Origin: Agroathelia rolfsii
Taxonomy: Eukaryota > Basidiomycota > Agaricomycetes > Amylocorticiales > Amylocorticiaceae
DNA length: 64,000 bases
Reading direction: 5' to 3'
Assembly (NCBI GenBank): GCA_018343915.1
Contig: JABRWF010000008.1
Location: 1,364,001-1,428,000, forward strand
Both the position numbers and the translations under genes were made by a program. Under the pieces are notes generated by a model. The model did not search any database. It was not told where the DNA came from and worked only from the letters and a program-made list of their open reading frames with translations. Positions 55,430 through 64,000 of the stretch are shown here, one piece after another. Position 1 is the stretch's first letter. Every line of letters starts with the position of its first letter.

Positions 55430-56353
55430 TTAAGGAACAATCATGTTAAAAACTCCGATGTTAACTGGATGCCCACCTTGCTTGCTATCAAGTCTCCTCA
55501 GACGAGGCATCGACACGGATTTCATCAGCCTCAGCGTCGTATACGTGATCTTGCGAGGCAAAGCGTGGTGATGGTGGTGATGCTCCGATTGTACCGACGG
55601 CGAAGCAGGCGGGAGATGGTTAAACACCACATCTCTCACACGCGCGACCACGGCCGCCTGAGCGGACGACCATGTGCGCGGGCAGGACGGCGCCTCCAGC
55701 GCCAGCGAGAAAAGCTCATAGATTTCCTGCGGTAGTTCCGTGACATTTCCCACGGGTCGGGTGAGGGCAGGCATGACCCGCACGTCGGCATCCGTTCCGC
55801 TTCCTGTGATGATGCTATTGATGGCGGAAAAACCGAGGACGCCAACCTTGACCAGTTCAGTGTTGTCAGCTTCGTTTGCTCTGCGACCTAGGAGGGGGAA
55901 TATCCAAGGGAAGTGGGCAGACGTCGGCGTGGGTGACGGGGTAGGTGTGAATGCGGGAGAGAGTGGGGGAGAGAGCAACGTCGCCGTGCTCTTGTTATTG
56001 TTCGCTCCAGCAGAGCCCGTCACGATCGGCACATGCGCAAACCATCTTGGCTCACTCGCCGCGCGCGTAGGCAAGCACCAGACATTATGAAACCCAGCCC
56101 GGGGCAGAGTGGGCATGGCGTGTGCGAGATCGAGGAAGGCGCACCAGTCGCGTCGGTCGAGTATGATAATCTCGCCAGTTGCGAGGACGGCGGTGCAAGG
56201 GTGGAAGAGCGCCAGGCGGAAGGCACGGTCGGTTTCTTCTTCGCTGTCAGAGGCGAAGTAGAGGGCGAGGCTCGAGCGTGTGGGGTGAAAGGATTCTGGG
56301 TGTGGGTGTGGGCGGCTGCGTGAAAGCCATCGGGTGGTCGGGGCTGTGGACAT
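55430..56353 (-). CDS. Hypothetical protein, single exon
   Basis: An uninterrupted 307-residue frame on the minus strand starting at ATG 56353. I do not recognise a family. The first ~130 residues look globular (LALYFASDSEEETDRAFR, AVLATGEIIILDRRDW, FHNVWCLPTRA). A Ser/Pro/Thr-rich middle follows, then a second ordered-looking block (VKVGVLGFSAINSI, ELPQEIYELFSLALEAPSC, WSSAQAAVVARVRDVVF) and a His-run. The balanced hydrophobic pattern argues for a real protein; the lack of introns in an intron-rich neighbourhood is unusual. It is convergent with CIA30. Confidence 0.65.
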   Translation of the reverse strand: MSTAPTTRWLSRSRPHPHPESFHPTRSSLALYFASDSEEETDRAFRLALFHPCTAVLATGEIIILDRRDWCAFLDLAHAMPTLPRAGFHNVWCLPTRAASEPRWFAHVPIVTGSAGANNNKSTATLLSPPLSPAFTPTPSPTPTSAHFPWIFPLLGRRANEADNTELVKVGVLGFSAINSIITGSGTDADVRVMPALTRPVGNVTELPQEIYELFSLALEAPSCPRTWSSAQAAVVARVRDVVFNHLPPASPSVQSEHHHHHHALPRKITYTTLRLMKSVSMPRLRRLDSKQGGHPVNIGVFNMIVP

Positions 56354-57950
56354 CTTTGTGTAATGTATAGACGTGGCCGTCACGGGTTGTGTGAGGAGAG
56401 ATTAGGGGAAAGATAGAGATGCTCGTCTGTTGATGAGACGAACTGCTGAGACATTTCTCCCTCTGTCTCTCGATGTTAAATACCTAGGCATTGGAGCTGC
56501 GGAAAGCTGTTCTTAAAAGGTCCTTGCGATCGTACAGATGATTCAGTAGGAAATCAGCCATCAAAAGAAGTTTCAGATGCAGTGCACCAGCCGCGAATAT
56601 ATTGGAAACATGGAAACCTGGATTGTTTTTGTCTTTTTAAGTACGATCCCTTGGATAGGTTGCCTCCCCTTCGGTAGCGCATGAGTACAGATAGAGAGAA
56701 AATAACAGCAGCAGGGAGTTGGCGTTTGGCGTATGTGAGATGAGTTTCATGAGTTCAGGATTTTGAATCGGTACCGGTATTCAAGGTTACGGACAGGCCT
56801 TGCCGCCAGCTGGATGACGTAAACTGTGGTGACAGGAACGAGAGGTGTATCGCCCCTGAAGTGAAGAGATTGAGATAACATCGTCCGCAGTAGATGGGAT
56901 CATATAGACTATGCAACACAGAAAACAGGCTAGTCAAAACAGAGGTTGAACTGCCAGTGGTGGCAATCCAACGGGGATATATGATCAGCTACATTTGCGT
57001 CGACTTCGACATTCCTGAGGTTTGAAGAGATCTTGTTGTGCCACATTAGCGTGAATGGGGCGAGTTAAAGCCATGGGCGCTTTCTGTTGCCAGGTCACCG
57101 AGGTGCCAGTGCTTTTAGCTCCACTAGCAACTGTTCCTTCATGTGAGGGCTGTCGTACAGCCCTCGGGTTTTGAAGGGTATCACAGAAGAGCTGGTAGCT
57201 GTATATGAAAGGCACATGGATGCTGCTGCGGGAATTCCGTTCGGAAACTACAGCGAGAAAGACGACAGAAAATATGTGGCGATCTGTATCTTGGTGGTCT
57301 TTATGCAAGTGGGTGGTTGAACGGGCGGTCACTACCGTACTGTGGTCATGACCATGACCCGTGGGAACATCAATGTGACCGACGGCAGTCACAGCGCTTA
57401 AAATCAACAACATTCAAATCACCGGTGAGATAACGACTCGGACCAAGGTGGCCGCAGGTTTCGTATTGGTGGTGGTCAGAATATTATCTATGTTGATCCT
57501 AAAAAAGGCCAACCCTGAGCGCTGCCTCGTACTTTTCATTTTGCAGAATATAAGCAAGGGTGTGACCAGTTCTGATTGGCAACACCTGCTCGTAATAATA
57601 GATCACATTCTGCTCCCTCGGTGCATTATTCCTGACACCAATGACACATCATGACGTGTCTCCTCTCCTACAGAGTCGGGGGTGAGTAGAGCAGGAGAAC
57701 AGCACGCTGATAAATGACTTACTGCGTGACCGGTTCAGCTCGGTGACGGTCACGCTAACCACCTTTCTTGCCGTATCCGCATCCCGCCGCAAGCCGAGTC
57801 GACTCGTTCACAATCCTCGCACGGTTCGTGACGCTGGTTTGGGATGGACACAAGCCACAAGTGAGCCTGTCGCCCACATCTCGCCATCTTCTCCCCCCTC
57901 ATATTCATGTTGTCGTTCTACCAAGTCTTGCAGGCCCTCAGGCCGCCCCC
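56354..57950. other. Intergenic interval before the SANT-like gene
   Basis: A His-rich minus-strand frame at 56985-57413 begins MLLILSAVTAVGH, which could be a signal peptide. It has no recognised domain or splice support, so it is left uncalled. The rest is promoter sequence for genes on either side. Confidence 0.45.
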
Positions 57951-59584
57951 ATGTCCTTTACACTCAATCTGAGTGATAGGCGCGACGTGAGTGGCAGCCC
58001 TTTTCCCATCTCCCCCTCCCGCTTCCGGCCTGTTCCTACGGCTTACCAGTAGTACTGATCCATGCCTCTTTGGGTCCAAATGTCGATTACAATGCCTCTA
58101 GTACCAGAGCCAGGCTCAGCAGCCGTATAACAGTCAGGTCAACGCCGCCTTCAGGGTCTCTCAGTCCCCTGCACCCGTGCAGACTCATGTTGCGGGCCCG
58201 TCGACAATGTCTTTTCAGGCCATGGAGCCACCCCCTCCCCATGCGTCCCCATCGACGATGAACAAACGCAAAGCGGTCGATACCTCGCTGCTGCCAGCCA
58301 GCAGCAGCAACAAGAGACGACGGGACCCTGGTGATGACGACGACCTACCCGCGGGCGCTAAGCACTGGACCGAGGCCGAGAAAACTAAGTTATTCAAATG
58401 GTTGATGGCCCCCGGCCAAGATGATCGCTTCAACGCCCTGAAAGTGTCCAAAAACTCATGCCTTCGAGAGGTGGGTGTTTTTGTCATTTTGCGATTTTTT
58501 TGTCCTTTTTTTTTCAAAAAAAAAAAAATTGATCTTTTTGCTTTTTTTAAAACTGATCTCGTGACACACAGTGCGCAGCCGAGGTTTTCGAGGGCAAAAA
58601 ATCCTACCAGGCCTTGAAAGGATGTTTTGAGCGGAATTTTAACATTTTCAAGCAGATTTATGCCGTAGACCTACACAGCCAGCGACAGGGCGAAAGTTCG
58701 GGTTTTAGCCTTAATCTTCCGGAAGGCGAAAGAGTGCGTGAGTTCGAACGCCGTATTACGTCTGCCAAGAAGGCTGGCATCGAGGTTGGTGGCCTGAATG
58801 CACGCACCGTCGAGCATTGGTATCGTATTGGCTGGTATTTGCTCTTTTACACTAGGTAAACAAACATTGTTAGCGCGTCTTGGCGTTTTCAACTTACCCT
58901 ATCTTAAATTGTAGATGGAGCGGTGACCCTGCTGCCTCGCGATGGACCGTATCCAACGCCAACCATCATGCGGGAGGCGTCGAGGATGAGCCCGAAGAAG
59001 ATTCGATTGACTATCCGGATCCGATGTCTCAGCCTGAGTTTGCGGTGCCGCCCCCTCCTCCTCCTTCAGCGCCTGAAACATTTAAAGTGCCTGAGATGCG
59101 CCCTCCGGACGTGTTGCCGGATCACACGCCTGCAATGTCCGTCCCCCCGTCGCGCTCTCATGCGCATGCTCACTCGGTACCTGCACCCACTCCTGCACCC
59201 GTACCGGCGCCTCCCGCTCCCTCTTCCGCACCCCTCGTCCCTGCTGCTTCTACGTCTTCTCCCAGCACGGCGAATGCCAGCATAGACAACGAGCTGCTGA
59301 GAACACTCATTCAGCTCCTCAAGGTGCACAACAACAACGCAAGCGCTAAGCTTGAGTATCTGCGCCGTCGTGACGAGCGCGAGGAGCGAGAGAGCAAGAT
59401 GCGAATGGAGATGGAGCGCCTGAAGCAAAAGAATGACGCATCGATGCGGGAGCAGACGGCCCAGGTTGAGATGCTCAAGCAAAAGGTCGAAGCGGCCAAG
59501 GAGATTGTGAGCAATGCGAGCATCGACGCGCCGTTCAGGCGCGATGCGGGCGAGTTTTTGAAGAATTTTTATAACATGCGATGA
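57951..59584 (+). CDS. Putative DNA-binding protein: SANT/Myb-like N-terminus plus C-terminal coiled coil
   Basis: Four exons (57951-57986, 58102-58470, 58572-58855, 58915-59584) join to 452 residues with exact frame closure. The short first exon gives MSFTLNLSDRRD and is supported by an open, Gln-rich continuation (YQSQAQQPYNSQ). A basic stretch (NKRRR) precedes HWTEAEKTKLFKWLM, a Trp-led helical domain like SANT/Myb, followed by KKSYQALKGCFERNFNIFKQ. After a Pro/Ala-rich region (~residues 270-340) comes a charged heptad-rich coiled coil (REERESKMRMEMERLKQK). The pattern is typical of basidiomycete-restricted proteins of unknown role. DNA binding and dimerisation are inference from domain appearance only. 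Confidence 0.85.
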
Positions 59585-60213
59585 GACAAGGTAATGGATG
59601 ATGATTGTATACGATTAACAATGGACATGCACGCACGCACAAGACCATCCTTCCCGTCCTGTCCTGTCCTGTTCTCTGTTTTTCTTTTCTTTTCTGGCTT
59701 GACGACCTCACACATGCATATGTATTATCATCATTTGCATCATGACTTTTTCTCCTTTCTTTTGTTTCCCCTCAAATAGCTGAAACCAATGTAGGATCTA
59801 TCTCGTGTGCTTTCTTTTTCCTGGTTACTTTTTTAACAACAGCATGGAATATCCCCGAATTGTCTTTTTTGTTTTGTTTTGTCTTGTTTTTTCTGTAGTC
59901 TGTACGCTGCGCACGTATCCGCATATACCAATCAGCCCATGGACACTTTTATTTATGAGACAGGTTTGGCTTGAACTGGTCTGGAGTGTTTTCTACCACT
60001 GCAAGCGGCGACTGATTGAGTTGAGTTGAATGTGTGTATACGTTGCAATTGAACGAAGGGAGAAGCGCTGGACACTTTTGTTGAAATTATGTTATTAACA
60101 ATTTGTTAACATTTCAACACTTCGAGTTGTTTGCAAATTTTGAAGTCGAATGTCATAAGCGCACAACATCATATACGTTCGCCATTTTTTTCTTCGAAAT
60201 ATCTTTCCGGAGA
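59585..60213. other. Intergenic, pyrimidine-rich
   Basis: T-rich stretches at 59680-59780 and 59850-59900 are consistent with the 3' UTR of the preceding gene. No gene recognised. Confidence 0.55.
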
Positions 60214-62544
60214 ATGTCTTGCTCTCTGCGTCTCCTCTCTACATCTCCTGCTGCTAGGCATCTACTCTTGCATCGTGCTCCCAATGCAAACTGCGCGTCG
60301 CGTCGTCTGTTCCATGTACAGAGCCCATTACTAGCTGCTGCTGCTGCTGCTACTCCTACCAGTGAAGCGCAACCGCGCCCGAGAGGCAAATCGAAAAAGG
60401 CCATCGAATCCCCACCCAAGAAGCGTGGCAGACCACGCAAAGACCAAGCCAGCCTCGGGGAGCAGCAGGACAGCGACAGCAGCGGCGTTCATCTCAATAT
60501 CACAAGCGTAGATGCTACTGCAGCTCCAACCACTTCCAAAGCCAAGAAGTCTTCCTCCTCTTCTTCTTCAAGGACGAAAAAGGCGGCCTCAGCTGTAGAA
60601 CCAACGCCGGATGAATCTGACATCCCGCCCACGAAGCCCCGCCGCGCGACCGGCCGTCCGCCGCGTACGATGTTCCCCATAAAACCAGCCTCGATAGATT
60701 ACGAGCGCGACGTGCGCACGGACTGGCGTGAGTTGCCCCCCGCTGCTGCAGGGTCTACTCTGGGCCCACTCGCTTACATAGGCTTGCCGCCCGAGGAGGA
60801 GTGGAAGACAGTGTTTCCACTGGGGAACGTGGCGGTGAAGGAGCGTGTCAGTATTCGCAACCCGCATACGGCGGCGAGACTGGCGAATGCGTTTATTGGT
60901 GAGGGTAATGGCAAGGGGCAGGGGAAGGGGAAGGTGGTTATCGAGGCATTTCCGGGTCAGTCGTTTGCTGGGTCTTGTAGAGGGTGTTATTAATATTCCT
61001 TTTCAGGACCTGGCGTTCTTTCGCGCGCGTTACTGGATTTGCCCAAGGAGCGCATCGACAAGCTCATTATTCTAGAAGATCATGAGCCTTATCTTGAAAA
61101 GCTACGGGTGCGTAGCTGCTCGTCATATGCATTCGGTTGGTTTCCGTAGGCGTAAGCTGATGGGCTGTGCGGTGTGGACCAACCATAGATCCTCCAAGAG
61201 AAGGATCCGCGTGTCCATATCGTGGAGAAACCAGGCTTTTCTTGGGAAGCGTATCAACACTTGGATGATTCGGGTCTGCTGAGTGACATCCATGAAATGC
61301 CTTGGGAGGATGGCGGTACGTTGTGCATTTATCTATCTGAAGAGCATTACTCATATTCAAATGACATTTCGATTACTTTGAAAACATCAACAGTGCATCC
61401 TCGTCTGCATTTTATTTCCCACATTCGTAACACTGTCCATGGGGAGCAGCTGGTAGCCCAGTTCTTGCGCTCTATACCGGAAAGGTCGTGGATATTCAAG
61501 TACGGTCGCGTGCCTATGAACTACCTCATGAGCGAGTCTCTGTGGCAGGTACGTCCCTAAATTCCGCAACTTTTTACAATTTGTATTCACTGATGATTGA
61601 TCATCTAATGCAAATAGAGGATATATGCGCCTCTAGGTGTCGTCCAACGGTGTAAGCTGACCGTCATCGCCGAGGCGACATCGGACTTCCACCTTATGCA
61701 CCCTCCCGAGTTCCTCAAGCCGTATGATGAACACTTCCATCCGCTACACCGTTTCAACTACTTTACCAATAAGCAGCGAGAAGCGGAAGGCTTGCCACCG
61801 CTTCCCACGACTACGCCAATAGTGAAAGCAGAGCCATCTTTTGTCGCTGCTTCCATTTTGCCCAAGGCTGAGCAGGCATGTACCTTTTTTATTATTATCT
61901 GGCAATGGGCGATGATGGTAATCGGAGTCATGATTATGGCTAACGTCGTTTTGCGCATCTGATAGGTTATTGGCCCTAACATGCTAGACAAGTGGGACTA
62001 CTGCCTCCGAAGGCTATTCGTGCTCAAGTCTACGCCACTCAAGAACGCCATCAGGTCGGTTAATATCCTCAAACACTTCCCTCTTTTCTACCCTTTCCTT
62101 GTTCTCTCTATGGCAGTTCCATGATTGATACAAGACCTACTCACACCCATTATGTGTTCTGTTGACAGCCACGTGGGGCCTGGCGCGGCAGTACTGCTGA
62201 AGTACATCGAGCAAATTGATGACAAGCTCGACGTCAACAAGGTTATTCGTAGGATGAGTGTGGAGGAGTGGAAGGTCGTCCTTGAGGCATTCGATCAATG
62301 GCCGTTCGCCCCTGAGGTACGTGGCTTTTTTTACTTCTGTTTTGTGTCCCTTGCATTGGCGCTGTCTGTATTGCACAGCCTTTTGGTGTTGAGTTTACTG
62401 ACAATTTTTTATTATGGATTTAATCTTACTCGCCCGGTCATTCGCTCGCTCGCACACTCTCCGTTTATCTTCGATTCGTGCTTTGATTGGATCTGCCTAC
62501 AGGACCTGCTTATCAACGAACCTGTCGCCAGGTTGGACCACTAA
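60214..62544 (+). CDS. Mitochondrial transcription factor B / rRNA adenine dimethyltransferase-like protein
   Basis: Member of the KsgA/Dim1-derived mtTFB family, probably the mitochondrial transcription-initiation factor (Mtf1 role). The start MSCSLRLLSTSPAARHLL with many Arg fits a matrix presequence. A long basic low-complexity region (~residues 45-150) contains an AT-hook core KKRGRPRK. The SAM-binding fold shows VVIEAFPGPGVLSRALL (motif I) and IILEDHEPYLEKL (acidic strand end), then HPRLHFISHI, KYGRVPMNYLMSESLW and YAPLGVVQRCKLTVIAEA. At the motif IV position the sequence reads RVPMNY rather than NLPYN, so methylation capacity is doubtful. The intron at 61876-61965 has a GC donor. The last exon encodes DLLINEPVARLDH. 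Family is clear; transcription factor versus methyltransferase is inference. Confidence 0.87.
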
Positions 62545-62962
62545 TGACATGCCTTGGGCCTATTTTCCCGCTTCTGTCCTGTTCCCCGTATTTGTAAACA
62601 CTGATTAATGAGATGAAGAGTTGCTTTGATCCCATCTGGTCTGATGGTGCCTAGTAGAACTGAGGGGTTGTTACCCTCCAGCCAGGAAGATCAGATGGAT
62701 CTCTGTCTTTACAGCCTTGGGGTCCTGGTTGTCATTGGGGCATGTGCTTCGCGTTATTTGAGATAAAACCAATTCACCCACAATAGGACTGGCATGTAAC
62801 GGTAACTGATATAGTTCCCTTCTTCCTTCATCAGATCCAAGTCACACTCCCAAGGCTTCTGCTTGATCTAGGCTGTGCATACTTTGCACAGCACATATTG
62901 CCTCCTTCTGAGTCGCTTAACTGTCCGTTAGTTGGGCCAACTAGGACAAAAGAAAACTATAT
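62545..62962. other. Intergenic, mtTFB-like to DUF6535
   Basis: Short spacer between two same-strand genes. No RNA gene or repeat recognised. Confidence 0.6.
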
Positions 62963-64000
62963 ATGGAGGCACAGCTCAGAGAACTTGGACCAGGGCCTGT
63001 GCCAGACACATCCATTCTCTTCTGCGCAATGGAACAGCAATATCCCGAACCATCAAGAGCGCGTGTCAGTTCTACTGACGCTTTGATGTCGGGAGGCGGC
63101 AGCGACGCGAGTGGACACGCCGGAGACGCCGCCCCGACCCCAATAAGCACATTTACCAGACAATCCTCTCAGGGCGAATCCAGTCTCGATACGGCACCGA
63201 CACTTCCCGTATTTGACGTACCGTATCATGCTATTGTTTTCAACGACGACATTGACACCGACAAAGAGTATGATCGGGCCCGCTACCGCAACGCGCACTT
63301 GGTGGATCACGCGGAGCCGTTACTCGCTAGGGACATATCCAGTCGTACCAAGGCAATTACTTTTCTATCTTCGGTTTCCCAAATTTACTCAAGGTGTAAC
63401 AAAAATGATAGGCGTCTCATGCTGCTACTTCATTCTATTCCACCCCTATGTGGGTGCCCAAAGGTCAGCTCGCCATCTTTAGCGGATTGTATGGGTTTTA
63501 GTCATGGCAGAATGGTGTTACTAATCATTCTTAAATTGTATAGCTCGTACGGCATCCCACGATACAGCGTCTGGTTACTATCCTCTCGATGAGCGTGGTG
63601 AGGAGATGAATGAGAACGCCCGGGTCTGGAGGATTTATGTCGATGAGGCGACCAAGGTAGATTCTTCCATGATAGACAGGTGGAACAGAGGTTTGGATGT
63701 TCTTCTAGTGTTTGTAAGTGTCTATCTGTCATTCGCTATCGACGAGGCTGATGCTTTCTGGAATATAACCTTTAATACCAAGTGTGGTCTATTTTCTGCT
63801 GTAGTCACGACTTTCATCATCCAATCATTCCAGATGGTGTTGTCAGGGTCAGGTGACGTCACCAATCAACTACTTGTACAGATCATCGCATTACAAAGCA
63901 TAAACACGACGCAAGTGATGGATGATTACAACTGGGTGAACCAGACGTCATCCAACCCCGTTTCCATTTACTGGGTCAATGGCTTATGGTTTGCCGCCCT
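62963..64000 (+). CDS. DUF6535 domain protein, N-terminal part (cut by window end)
   Basis: Agaricomycete-expanded membrane protein family of unknown function. The first exon begins MEAQLRELGPGPVPD and is a hydrophilic Ser/Asp-rich leader (~130 residues). After an intron whose donor I could not fix (exon resumes near 63543), DUF6535 hallmarks follow: ARVWRIYVDEATKVDSSMID, RWNRGLDVLLVF, then after an intron from 63715 GLFSAVVTTFIIQSF (first membrane segment) and VNGLWFAA at the window edge. The C-terminal part is missing. The DUF assignment rests on remembered family features, not on a search. Confidence 0.8.

Noticed and set aside
56985..57413. His-rich secreted protein with signal-like start
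   Set aside because: Only a hydrophobic start and composition support it; no family or splice evidence.

Overview
The window is nuclear DNA from a filamentous basidiomycete, most likely an Agaricomycete. The genes are cut by many introns of about 50-70 bases. Gene content fits this: a basidiomycete-type hybrid histidine kinase, a C2-like/NACHT/WD40 NLR protein, a DUF6535 protein, a basidiomycete-type bZIP, and an RNase H relic of a LINE-like element. I see no bacterial operons, CRISPR array, rRNA or tRNA gene. Gene models were built by hand from splice sites, reading-frame continuity and conserved motifs; where I added up exon lengths, the frame closed exactly.

Layout. 0-20 kb: the 3'-truncated part of a divergent Ras GTPase (-), then four + strand genes: a DBP6/DDX51-type DEAD-box helicase, a 25-exon ABCC transporter, a 23-exon GAF hybrid histidine kinase, and a Rieske-AIF oxidoreductase. 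20-28 kb is the accessory part: a frameshifted RNase H fragment (-) followed by an intact NLR whose 14 WD repeats form two blocks of seven. 28-54 kb is a run of housekeeping genes arranged as successive divergent pairs: dolichol kinase/uracil-DNA glycosylase, XPB(SSL2)/branchpoint-binding protein, RCM1 rRNA methyltransferase/DnaJ(MAS5 type), and ThuA-like/CIA30, with a bZIP gene between the first two pairs. 55-64 kb holds an unrecognised single-exon gene, a basidiomycete coiled-coil gene with a SANT-like N-terminal domain, an mtTFB/rRNA-dimethyladenosine-transferase-like mitochondrial protein with an AT-hook, and the start of a DUF6535 gene cut off by the window end.

What stands out is gene structure. 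Seven introns can only be read in frame with a GC donor (GC-AG introns), spread over six genes. Several exons are tiny: a 6-base exon supplies the Asp of the DnaJ HPD motif, and two 7-base exons lie inside the ABC transporter, one of them completing its NBD2 core. A 22-base first exon supplies the XPB start. Simple ORF-based gene finding would break most of these genes.

No gene cluster with a shared metabolic role is visible. The best candidate for interesting biology is the double-propeller NLR (22.1-27.7 kb), probably a nonself-recognition or cell-death receptor, lying about 0.5 kb from retroelement debris.
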